From assembly GCA_045660295.1 (NCBI GenBank), contig JAZRDN010000005.1:1-31021 (forward strand): a DNA stretch of 31,021 nucleotides, read 5' to 3'. Both the position numbers and the translations under genes were made by a program. Origin of the DNA: RGIG8775 sp045660295. GTDB taxonomy: Bacteria; Bacillota; Clostridia; Oscillospirales; CAG-272. The notes beneath the pieces were generated by a model. The model did no database searches. It saw nothing but the letters and a program-made list of their open reading frames with translations, and was not told the DNA's origin. Below, piece after piece: positions 24,441 through 31,021 of this stretch (within the stretch, counting starts at the first letter, position 1; the number at the start of each line of letters is the position of its first letter).

Positions 24441-25973
24441 TCAACCCATCATAGGAAATATCAGCCCAAAGCTCGGAACATACCAAACCGCATCGCCCTC
24501 CGAAAGCCCCTCGGTTATCTCAATATATATTCCGTCAGAAACACCGAGCGAAACGTTCTTTTCGACAAGCTCTCCGTCCTCACCCATAACGTATACAAAC
24601 GCGGTATTATCCTTACGGTAGTTTATCGCGTCAACAGCAAGACTTATGGCGCCAAGGCTTTCCGAGCGAACAAGGCGCACTTCCACGCTCATTCCTCCGC
24701 GGACGTATTCGTCGGCATTGAACTCAACTGTTGCCTCAAAATATGAAACGCCGTTCGCTATGGTCGCGTTATTAGCCAGCCAGGTAATAGTTCCCGTATA
24801 GGTTCTGTCAATAGAATCTATATATATTTCCACGTCTTTACCCACCTTGGTATTGAGTATGGAATATTCGTCAACCTTGATTGTTATTTCAAGCTCGTCA
24901 AGATTGGAGATCGTAGCCGCTACCGTTCCTGCCGAGGTCATATTGCCCTCGGTCAGATTAAGCGACGTGATTATACCGTCACAAGGAGCGGTAACGGTAT
25001 AATCGGCAAGAGTATCCTTAAGATTCCGAAGATCTTTTTCCATGCTTTCAAGGCTCAAGGTATCCTTTGCCTTGTTAAGCGCCGCCTCATAGGACGCAAG
25101 CTGCTGGTCTATCTGAAGTTTGACCGCATCATATGCCTCACAAGCGTTTTCATACGCGGTGGTAGCGGCATCAAGATTATCTACGATAGTCTTGAGCACT
25201 TGATCGTGATGCTCGCCATAATTCTTCACGATTTCCTCATATTCGGCATATTTTGAAGCCACCTGCGAAGCGTAATCCTCAAGATTGCGGAGATATCTTT
25301 CATACGCCTTGGCATCCTCCTGGGACACGCTCTCTGCCGCGTCAAGCTCTGCCTTTTTTTCGTCTACAAAGAGCTTATACTCGTCGTACTTTTCAAGTGC
25401 GTTTCTGTATTCTTTTCTCGCGTTTACAAGGTCATTGGAGTCCCCTACCGCATCCTCCAACGCGTCAATATAATCGTTAAAGCTATCTGTAAGCTTTTCC
25501 AGGTTGTCCTCAGCCGCAGTCTTTTGATTTTTAACGTTATTCAACGTAGAATTCAGACCGTTATCAAGCGCATACTTGAAATTGTCATACGCTCTCTGCG
25601 CGTCAGCCAAGGTATGCTCGTTAGCAATCTTCTGATTGTTAAGCGCAAGCTCTTTTTGAGATATATTATATTCGATAGTCTCACTGTCAAGCTTGGCGAT
25701 AGCATCTCCCTCGGACACCGCATCGCCAACCTCCACAAACACATCGAGTATCTGCGCGGATGCCTTGGAAAGCGCGTTAAGCTCGTTAGTAAAGCCCACG
25801 TTACCCACAAAGCTGTTATAGGTTACGATATCACGCTTTGCGGCAATATCCTCGGTATATCCCGCCGTTGGACTTTGCGGACGAAAAAGCGCCGCCACAA
25901 GCAAAACCGCGACAACCACACAGATCACCGTTAAGACCTTGTGCTTCTTAAACACATTCAATACTTTTTTCAT
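24441..25973 (-). CDS. Membrane-fusion (HlyD/MacA-type) adaptor protein of an ABC efflux system
   Basis: 510 aa. An N-terminal signal-anchor (VLTVICVVVAVLLVAALF) is followed by a first biotinyl-lipoyl half (ILDVFVEVGDAVSEGDAIAKLDSETI), a very long coiled-coil hairpin (about residues 105-325), the second lipoyl half (TVTAPCDGIITSLNLTEGNMTSAGTVAATISN), beta-barrel and membrane-proximal domains. With the ATPase and FtsX permease it makes a tripartite-like Gram-positive exporter, of the type linked to peptide or antibiotic export (substrate unknown). AAGGAGC lies upstream of the ATG. Confidence 0.93.
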   Translation of the reverse strand: MKKVLNVFKKHKVLTVICVVVAVLLVAALFRPQSPTAGYTEDIAAKRDIVTYNSFVGNVGFTNELNALSKASAQILDVFVEVGDAVSEGDAIAKLDSETIEYNISQKELALNNQKIANEHTLADAQRAYDNFKYALDNGLNSTLNNVKNQKTAAEDNLEKLTDSFNDYIDALEDAVGDSNDLVNARKEYRNALEKYDEYKLFVDEKKAELDAAESVSQEDAKAYERYLRNLEDYASQVASKYAEYEEIVKNYGEHHDQVLKTIVDNLDAATTAYENACEAYDAVKLQIDQQLASYEAALNKAKDTLSLESMEKDLRNLKDTLADYTVTAPCDGIITSLNLTEGNMTSAGTVAATISNLDELEITIKVDEYSILNTKVGKDVEIYIDSIDRTYTGTITWLANNATIANGVSYFEATVEFNADEYVRGGMSVEVRLVRSESLGAISLAVDAINYRKDNTAFVYVMGEDGELVEKNVSLGVSDGIYIEITEGLSEGDAVWYVPSFGLIFPMMG

Positions 25974-26016
25974 AACTGCTCCTTAAATATATTTATTGAG
26001 TTTATTTACCTAATGA

Positions 26017-26082
26017 ATTATACACCAACTTAATTAACTGGAAGTTTACTAAAATAGTTTTTTTCATAAACTATATGTAAAC
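26017..26082 (-). promoter_or_regulatory. Putative regulated promoter of the ABC efflux operon
   Basis: A minus-strand TATAAT (26017-26022) lies about 44 bases before the adaptor start, but its -35 position (ACTTCC) is poor. Just upstream (26044-26082) is a composite inverted repeat: GTTTAC, 5 bases, TAGTTT, 7 bases, AAACTA, 3 bases, GTAAAC. A weak -35 with a nearby palindrome fits an activator-dependent promoter; the regulator is not known. Confidence 0.45.
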
Positions 26083-26098
26083 AAAAAATAGACAAAGC

Positions 26099-26127
26099 AA
26101 AAAGTCCGACCTTTTGTCGGACTTTTT
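26099..26127 (-). terminator. Intrinsic terminator after nrdR
   Basis: A perfect 12-bp stem (AAAAAGTCCGAC with GTCGGACTTTTT) and a five-base loop, seven bases after the nrdR stop codon. Confidence 0.88.
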
Positions 26128-26134
26128 GTAAAGA

Positions 26135-26587
26135 TCAGTCGTTTTCCTCTCCCCTGAGCTCGTTAAGCTCGGCAAAAAAGGTTTCAATATCCTTGAATTC
26201 ACGGTAAACCGATGCAAATCTTACGTAAGCCACCTTATCGGTATCCTTAAGCCTTTTCATCACCATTTCGCCAAGCTCACGCGAGCCTATTTCCTGGGTA
26301 AGTGTATTCTGAAGCTCTGTTTCAATATCAGCCACAAGCTCCTCGGCATTTACGGGTCGCTTTTGGCATGCCTTGAGAACGCCCGACAGAAGCTTGTTTT
26401 TATCAAACATCTCCTTGGTTCCGTCTTTTTTGGTAACGAATATCTGCACTGTTTCAAGTATCTCAAAGGTGGTAAATCTCTTTTGACACTCGAGACATTC
26501 ACGTCTGCGTCTTATACTGCTTCCGTCTTGCGTAGGTCTTGAATCTATCACCTTGCTATCGGGAAAATTACACACGGGACACTTCAT
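26135..26587 (-). CDS. nrdR: Transcriptional repressor NrdR (ribonucleotide reductase regulator)
   Basis: 150 aa, standard length. An N-terminal zinc ribbon (CPVC at residues 3-6, CLEC around 31-34) is followed by RRRRECLECQKRFTTFE and an ATP-cone domain (VTKKDGTKEMFDKNKLLSGVLKACQKRPV) that senses ATP/dATP. It represses nrd genes through NrdR boxes; such a box is present in its own leader. The start must be at MKCPVC. The SD-like AAGGA is 21 bases before the ATG, separated by a GCGC-TTCG-GCGC hairpin. Confidence 0.97.
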   Translation of the reverse strand: MKCPVCNFPDSKVIDSRPTQDGSSIRRRRECLECQKRFTTFEILETVQIFVTKKDGTKEMFDKNKLLSGVLKACQKRPVNAEELVADIETELQNTLTQEIGSRELGEMVMKRLKDTDKVAYVRFASVYREFKDIETFFAELNELRGEEND

Positions 26588-26597
26588 AATTTTTTTG

Positions 26598-26609
26598 CGC
26601 CGAAGCGCT
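26598..26609 (-). promoter_or_regulatory. UUCG-tetraloop hairpin between the nrdR SD sequence and start codon
   Basis: On the minus strand GCGC-TTCG-GCGC forms a 4-bp stem with an ultrastable UUCG loop. It lies directly after AAGGA and is followed by AAAAAAATT and the ATG. The linear SD-ATG distance is too long, but folding of the 12-base hairpin would reduce it to about nine bases. Confidence 0.6.
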
Positions 26610-26626
26610 CCTTTCAATTTTCTGAA

Positions 26627-26642
26627 ACACAATATAATGTGT
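26627..26642. promoter_or_regulatory. NrdR box in the nrdR leader
   Basis: ACACAATATAATGTGT matches the NrdR consensus ACACWATATATWGTGT at 15 of 16 positions. It lies just downstream of the -10 box, at or after the predicted start of transcription, an ideal position for repression. Only one clear box is seen; the partner expected about three helical turns away is at best very weak. Confidence 0.75.
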
Positions 26643-26652
26643 TTATGCTGAT

Positions 26653-26681
26653 ATTATAACAGAAAATCTTCGATTTGTAAA
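26653..26681 (-). promoter_or_regulatory. SigA promoter of nrdR
   Basis: Minus-strand TTTACA (26676-26681), a 17-base spacer and TATAAT (26653-26658). The predicted transcription start near 26646 places the NrdR box at about +4 to +20. Confidence 0.8.
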
Positions 26682-26698
26682 TAGGTTAGAGAATTTTT

Positions 26699-26968
26699 TT
26701 ACAAATTTTTCCCAAGGTTAAAATCTTCGGATATACCGTCCATATTTTCGGGAAGCGTATCCGAGGTTACAATAGAACGAAACAGGTCAAAGATTTCAAA
26801 AAAGTCTCCGTAAAAAATCACGCTTTTTTCTTCGTCACCGCGTTTTACCGACACCTCGTAAGAAGCCTCCGATGCCCTTTTCAAGCGGTATTGAGTTTCA
26901 ATTCCCAATATGCTCCTTTCATACTTGGCTATTTCGCAACACTCACGGCTTTTTTCATGACATATCAT
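26699..26968 (-). CDS. Small protein of unknown function (possibly DUF6514-like)
   Basis: 89 aa. AAAGGAAAT precedes the ATG. The N terminus is Cys/His-bearing (MICHEKSRECCEIAK); a beta-rich middle (YEVSVKRGDEEKSVIFYGDFF) and an end with FDLFRSIVTSDTLPENMDGISEDF follow. The closing pattern, a helix with a short TPENxxDIxEDF-like tail, reminds me of small Clostridia proteins grouped as DUF6514, but I cannot confirm this. It stands between the SLH gene and nrdR on the same strand, with a -10 box (27016-27021, TATAAT) of its own. Confidence 0.65.
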   Translation of the reverse strand: MICHEKSRECCEIAKYERSILGIETQYRLKRASEASYEVSVKRGDEEKSVIFYGDFFEIFDLFRSIVTSDTLPENMDGISEDFNLGKNL

Positions 26969-27099
26969 CTTTTTATTTCCTTTCGGTGTTATTTCCTGAT
27001 TTTGATGTCCTCACCATTATACTACAAAAATCAAACTTTTTACGATTAAGATTTCGACTCAATATCACGCATTTATAACCATATTTTTACAATTGTGTT

Positions 27100-28386
27100 T
27101 TATTTTGTCTGCGAAACGAGTTCCAACATATACAACATATAAGCGCCCTCGTCTCTGTTAAGCGTCTGCGAAGCCGAAGCGTAACCGTTCTCGTTGGGCA
27201 TTATCCCGTTATACGCGAGTCTGTATATTGCCTCCTCAGCCCATACCGGTAGAGCGTTGCTATCAGCGAACACGGGTCTTAATATGGGCGCGTCAAGCTC
27301 TGCCATGTTATTAAGTACAACCGCCGCCTCGGCACGTGTTATTTTATCGTTGGGCGCAAAAACAAGGTTGCCCTCGGAGTCGATTTTACCGCTTATTATA
27401 CCGAGCTTGGCGGCGGTATTAACGTATCCCTTCAAATTTGCGGGGATAAGCGCATCGTCCGAGAACACCGTGCTTTCGCCATTGCCCGAAATATTTATGT
27501 TCATACTTTTCATAGCCATGACAAGATATTCCAGACGTCCCAGCTCCGAATCCGGATAGAAATAGTATTTTCCGTCCACCTCCTGAGCCGACATTATTCC
27601 CTTTTCGGTAAGGCTTATCGCCGCCACGTGGTATTCTCCCGAGGTTATATCCGAAAAGACCACCGACGAGCGCTGTGACTCCACATCAAGCTTTATCTCG
27701 CGAGATGCTGAATAATTGCCGTATTCGTCAAGAGCTACGTATTCAAAACTATCGTTTCCAACGTATCCCTTGGTTGGTGTATAAACGTATTCTCCGTTGT
27801 TATCGACCTTAAGCAATCCGTCTGAGGGCTGCTTGACTATTTCATAAATTATTCTGTCACCCTCGGGGTCATAGGCGCTAAGCTGACCGTAAAAGCTCAC
27901 GTTTTTATAGGTCGAAACCTGTGTCACACCGCCTATATCGGCAGTAGGAGCGGAATTGGCGTATTTAAGCGAATACATCATACATTCGATATCGTACGCG
28001 CCTTGCTCTGTTTTAAAGCGAAAAGAGCTTTTGTCTATATTTTCGCCCAGAAACTCAAAATTCAGATATCCGATATTCGCCCTTGAGACAGTTTGCCCCT
28101 CGCTCACCTCGCTATTACCGAGATAGAGTATTCCGTCGGCTCTGCTCGGCAATTCGGTGACGGTAACAGACGATATGTACGAAAGGTTAAGCGCGCGCTC
28201 AAAGTCCTCGGCGTCAAACGAAAGTGTACTGTCAGCAACGCATGACAGAGCCACGTAGCTATCCTCGGCGATAATATTGAGCGCGGGGCTGACGGGCATT
28301 TCCTGCCCCTTTGCCGTAGTCATGGTAACCAAACTGAGGCTGAAACAAAAAACACATATCAGCGCAAATATTTTTCCGATTTTCAT
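27100..28386 (-). CDS. Secreted SLH-domain protein with a cadherin-like module
   Basis: 428 aa. A signal peptide (residues 1-28) is followed by a beta-rich region of unknown fold (about 30-145). Next comes a bacterial cadherin/Ig-like module (AYDPEGDRIIYEIVKQPSDG...YTPTKGYVGNDSFEYVALDEYGN, about 170-230). Three SLH repeats fill the rest: a weak first (FSDI...), a clear second (ending NDKITRAEAAVVLNNM) and a clear third (FADSNALPVWAEEAIYRLAYNGIM...LNRDEGAYMLYML). SLH triplets bind pyruvylated secondary cell-wall polymers, so the protein is probably displayed on the cell surface. AAAGGAGG lies before the ATG. Its ligand is unknown. Confidence 0.88.
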   Translation of the reverse strand: MKIGKIFALICVFCFSLSLVTMTTAKGQEMPVSPALNIIAEDSYVALSCVADSTLSFDAEDFERALNLSYISSVTVTELPSRADGILYLGNSEVSEGQTVSRANIGYLNFEFLGENIDKSSFRFKTEQGAYDIECMMYSLKYANSAPTADIGGVTQVSTYKNVSFYGQLSAYDPEGDRIIYEIVKQPSDGLLKVDNNGEYVYTPTKGYVGNDSFEYVALDEYGNYSASREIKLDVESQRSSVVFSDITSGEYHVAAISLTEKGIMSAQEVDGKYYFYPDSELGRLEYLVMAMKSMNINISGNGESTVFSDDALIPANLKGYVNTAAKLGIISGKIDSEGNLVFAPNDKITRAEAAVVLNNMAELDAPILRPVFADSNALPVWAEEAIYRLAYNGIMPNENGYASASQTLNRDEGAYMLYMLELVSQTK

Positions 28387-28472
28387 AAAAATCCTCCTTT
28401 TAATCAGACCTACTAAAATATATAGCTTGCCGGCGATTTATATTACTCTCGCAAAAAATTAATATTTAATTG

Positions 28473-28501
28473 TTGAAATATAAGAATAGATATGATAAAA
28501 T
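28473..28501 (+). promoter_or_regulatory. SigA promoter of the RluA-family gene
   Basis: TTGAAA (28473-28478), a 17-base spacer and TAAAAT (28496-28501). Transcription would begin near 28508, which excludes the TTG at 28470 as start and supports the GTG at 28536. Confidence 0.72.
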
Positions 28502-28535
28502 TAGGAAAAAGCTATTTATTCGGGGGGACTTCTGC

Positions 28536-29465
28536 GTGAAGATCAATATATCGGAAGAACATCAAGGCAAAAGCGTTAAGGAAATGCTTAAAGACGTACT
28601 CAAATTTCCGTTGTCTACCATTACTTTTTTAAAGTCGCGTGACAGAGGTATAGTTCTCAACGGGGAGCGTGTAACGGTACGAAAAACGCTTAAAGCGGGC
28701 GATATTCTTGAGCTTGAATACACAGACGACAAAACCGTAGCCGAGCTTTCAAGTATTACCCCCGTCAACATTCCGCTTGACATAATTTATCAGGACGATG
28801 ACATCATCGCGCTTAACAAGCCGCCCTTTATGCCAACTCATCCCTCGCACAATCATCAGGATGACACGCTCGCCAACGCCTTGCGATACTACTTCGATTC
28901 GCGTGACATTCCCTTTATTTTCCGCGCGGTAAACAGACTTGACAACCGCACAAGCGGAATAGTGCTTGTTGCCAAAAACCGCCTATCGGCAGGAAAGCTC
29001 TCAAACGACATAGCAAAGAAGAATATCTCAAAAAGCTATCTTGCGGTCCTTCACGGCAGGCTTGACAGTGAAAGCGGAGAAATATGCGCCCCGATAAAGC
29101 GTGAACAAGACAGCATAATCAAGCGAATCGTTAGCGACGACGGTGCATATTCGCTGACAAAATACCGAACACTATTTTCAAACGATATGTATTCGCTGGT
29201 ATCAGCGTCGCCCATAACCGGGCGTACCCACCAGCTACGCCTTCATTTTTCGCACATAGGTCATCCGATCTGCGGCGACACGCTTTACGGATATCCCTCA
29301 GAGTTTATCGGCAGGCAGGCGTTACACGCATACGAGCTGAAATTTACGCATCCGACGACAGGACGCGAAATAACGCTCAACGCAAATCCGCCCCGCGATT
29401 TTCTTGATTTGTGTGAAACGGTGTTCGGAAAATCGACCACAGACTTAGAAAGGTTATTTAAATAA
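28536..29465 (+). CDS. RluA/RluD-family RNA pseudouridine synthase
   Basis: 309 aa. An N-terminal S4-like domain (SVKEMLKDVLKFPLSTITFLKSRDRGIVLNGERV) precedes the catalytic domain with LDIIYQDDDIIALNKPPFMPTHPS. The active-site motif is NRLDNRTSGIVLVAKN, with the catalytic Asp in place but Asn where the family usually has His (HRLDxxTSG). GRTHQLRLHFSHIGHPICGDTLYG also matches. The target uridine in rRNA or tRNA cannot be told. The start is a GTG preceded at eight bases by an unusual run of six G; its stop overlaps the next ATG by one base. Confidence 0.92.
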   Translation: MKINISEEHQGKSVKEMLKDVLKFPLSTITFLKSRDRGIVLNGERVTVRKTLKAGDILELEYTDDKTVAELSSITPVNIPLDIIYQDDDIIALNKPPFMPTHPSHNHQDDTLANALRYYFDSRDIPFIFRAVNRLDNRTSGIVLVAKNRLSAGKLSNDIAKKNISKSYLAVLHGRLDSESGEICAPIKREQDSIIKRIVSDDGAYSLTKYRTLFSNDMYSLVSASPITGRTHQLRLHFSHIGHPICGDTLYGYPSEFIGRQALHAYELKFTHPTTGREITLNANPPRDFLDLCETVFGKSTTDLERLFK

Positions 29466-30589
29466 TGACTAAAAAAAATCACTCCCAAAAAAGCGCAAGT
29501 GAAAAAATCCCGCTTGCCGCATATATTCTGCTGGGACTTGCGCTGCTCTCGGGCGTTATTTTGCTGATCGCCAAGCAAAGCCCCTCGTTTGCCGCATTTT
29601 TCAACAAATATATAAGCGGTACTGTAAGAGTGATATTAGCATACGCAACCAATCTTATCCCATTTTCCGTGGCAGAACTATTGATTATTCTGCTTCCCGT
29701 GATGATAACTGTTCTTATCATCTATGCAATCAAGAGGAAAGCCCATAGTCTCAAGGCTATTATTTCTTATTTCGTCACTCTTTTGGCGGGGGCGTCGGTT
29801 ATTTTTTCAATATTTGTTTTTTCGTTCGGGGTCGGTTATCACGTCCCCACACTGTACGACCGCTTTAACATTGCCAACAACGGAGTAAGCGCCGAGGAAC
29901 TGAAGCAGACTGCCACCGAGCTTGCTATACAGATCAACAGGCGCACCAACGGCGTTGATTACACAGCTGACGGCTTTTCTGTGATGCCTTATTCTCTTGA
30001 ACAGATGAACGACCTGCTTATTGCGGCGTACAATCCAATCAACGAAAAATACACCTTCGTCCAAAAATTTTCAAGCAATATAAAGCCCGTGCTTATGAGC
30101 GTGCCTATGTCATACACCCACACCACGGGTATTTACACTTTTTTTACGGGAGAAGCCAATCTCAACGTTGATTTTCCCGACTACACTCTGCCCTACACGG
30201 CGGCGCACGAGCTGGCGCATCAACGTGGAATCTCACGGGAAAACGAAGCCAATTTTATTGCCTTTTTGGTGGGAATAAATTCGGGAGACAACTATATTGA
30301 ATACAGCGCCTATCTCAACATGTTTGAATACGTTGCGTCAGCACTTTATCAGACAGACAGCAAAATGTATAACGAGGTATACGCTTTGCTCTATCCATCG
30401 GCAAAAAATGAGATCGCGGCTTATTCTAAATTCTATGAAAAGTACAGAAATTCCAAGGTGGGTGAGATAAGCTCCTCGATAAACAACGCCTATCTCGTTG
30501 CCAACGGCACGGAAGAAGGGACAAAAAGCTACGGACTGGTGGTTGACCTTACCGTGGCGTATTTCGCCGGGGCTTTTGACGAAAATTGA
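29465..30589 (+). CDS. DUF3810 membrane protein with HExxH motif
   Basis: 374 aa. Three hydrophobic segments in the N-terminal 125 residues (IPLAAYILLGLALLSGVILLIA, PFSVAELLIILLPVMITVLIIYAI, AIISYFVTLLAGASVIFSIFVFSFG) precede a soluble domain. That domain carries HELAHQRGISRENEANF, a zincin-like HExxH with a downstream Glu, so it could be a membrane-bound metallopeptidase. The domain matches DUF3810, whose function is not known to me. It is translationally coupled to the pseudouridine synthase (TAATG). Confidence 0.85.
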   Translation: MTKKNHSQKSASEKIPLAAYILLGLALLSGVILLIAKQSPSFAAFFNKYISGTVRVILAYATNLIPFSVAELLIILLPVMITVLIIYAIKRKAHSLKAIISYFVTLLAGASVIFSIFVFSFGVGYHVPTLYDRFNIANNGVSAEELKQTATELAIQINRRTNGVDYTADGFSVMPYSLEQMNDLLIAAYNPINEKYTFVQKFSSNIKPVLMSVPMSYTHTTGIYTFFTGEANLNVDFPDYTLPYTAAHELAHQRGISRENEANFIAFLVGINSGDNYIEYSAYLNMFEYVASALYQTDSKMYNEVYALLYPSAKNEIAAYSKFYEKYRNSKVGEISSSINNAYLVANGTEEGTKSYGLVVDLTVAYFAGAFDEN

Positions 30590-30657
30590 GTTTTAACATA
30601 TTTTGCTGTCGTTTAATATAATAATATCGGAGATACTGTTTATTACGCTGTTTTTCT

Positions 30658-30940
30658 CCTAGCCGTAAGGGAATCGAACCCACAAGCCCTGCGACGATAA
30701 ATTTTAGTATCTTTCGTCGCGCTTAGTCTTGTGGAGTTGGTACTCCACTGCGACCAATCACGCCAAAATCTATCAAAAATTTATTCGCCGAAGGGTGCGA
30801 AGCAGTTTTGGACGAAAAAATAGCGAGGGGAGGCGACGAAAAAATTCGCAGAGATATAAGATATCGCAAGAATTTTTTCAGAAGCATACACCGTTATTTT
30901 TCGTACAAAACCTTATGTGTTCGATTCCCTTACGGCTAGG
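30658..30940 (+). mobile_element. Full-length hairpin-rich element (B) with 29-bp terminal inverted repeats
   Basis: The ends 30658-30686 and 30912-30940 are inverted repeats identical at 27 of 29 bases (CCTAGCCGTAAGGGAATCGA ... reverse complement). Inside are GCGACGA/TCGTCGC (30691-30720), GTGGAGT-TGGT-ACTCCAC (30731-30748) and GAAAAAATTC/GAATTTTTTC (30838-30879). No transposase is encoded and no target duplication is visible; it resembles a MITE-like or structured-RNA repeat. The reverse complement of each end contains GGTTCGATTCC or a near match, as in a tRNA T-arm. The 68 bases before it, from 30590, hold nothing I recognise. Confidence 0.8.
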
Positions 30941-30962
30941 CAAGAGAGAATAATCCGAACCC

Positions 30963-30995
30963 GCCCTAAAGCCTGAATTTTCGGCGCTTTAGGGC
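30963..30995. repeat. Inverted repeat near the right edge
   Basis: GCCCTAAAGC and GCTTTAGGGC form a perfect 10-bp stem around 13 bases. No T run follows on either strand, so it is not a standard terminator; it may be an operator, an RNA hairpin or the end of another repeat cut by the window edge. Confidence 0.5.
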
Positions 30996-31021
30996 ACTTG
31001 TCTCACTTGCAAAGTCCACAC

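Noticed and set aside
30658..30940. A tRNA gene suggested by GGTTCGATTCC at both element ends
   Set aside because: No D-arm, anticodon arm, matching 5' acceptor strand or CCA end can be placed at normal distances; the motif is repeated as an inverted terminal sequence.
30729..30953. 74-aa reading frame across the repeat element
   Set aside because: It lies wholly in the element and crosses hairpins and the terminal repeat; it has no ribosome-binding site and low-complexity basic composition.
1..31021. CRISPR array or phage/defence island
   Set aside because: No regularly spaced direct repeats, no Cas, restriction or phage structural genes were seen; the single recombinase is in a repair operon.

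Overview
The window looks like chromosomal DNA of an uncultured endospore-forming Clostridia-type Firmicute. It encodes a sporulation sigma factor of the SigG type, an IreB-type regulator, ArgR/AhrC, NrdR, an S-layer-homology protein and Gram-positive style Shine-Dalgarno sites and promoters. GC content is moderate and almost every gene is housekeeping. The tight start/stop overlaps and consensus SigA promoters make the layout easy to read.

Region 1 (1-7000, minus strand): a truncated copy of an interspersed repeat lies at the left edge, directly after a lipoprotein amino-acid ABC substrate-binding gene. Behind that gene's promoter is a perfect ArgR-type box. Upstream is an overlapping xer-like recombinase - uvrB - uvrA operon. 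Region 2 (7000-18800): a lone membrane protein on the plus strand, then argS-yebC, then an eleven-gene minus-strand operon: nusB, a TsaD/Kae1-like gene, xseA, xseB, ispA, a DUF212 membrane protein, tlyA, nadK, argR, recN, ybaK. The order xseA-xseB-ispA-tlyA-nadK-argR-recN is classical for Clostridia/Bacilli. Region 3 (18850-21540, plus): ireB, ribF and a serine-type D-Ala-D-Ala carboxypeptidase-like protein whose KTG and SxN motifs are degenerate. Region 4 (21541-26700, minus): sigG, a MacA/MacB-style ABC efflux operon (adaptor, ATPase, permease), and nrdR with a near-perfect NrdR box in its own leader. Region 5 (26700-30600): a small unknown gene, a cadherin-like/SLH surface protein, then an RluA-family pseudouridine synthase coupled to a DUF3810 HExxH membrane protein on the plus strand.

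The most unusual feature is a roughly 283-bp element at 30658-30940. It has 29-bp terminal inverted repeats and several internal hairpins. Its ends carry a motif like the T-arm (box B) of a tRNA. A second copy in opposite orientation is cut by the left edge (1-171), and a short relic lies in the leader of sigG (22336-22375). Copies close to both edges suggest that the assembly may have broken at this repeat family. Two specific regulatory links are visible: ArgR (encoded here) to the amino-acid transporter gene, and NrdR to its own gene. No CRISPR, rRNA or complete tRNA gene is present.
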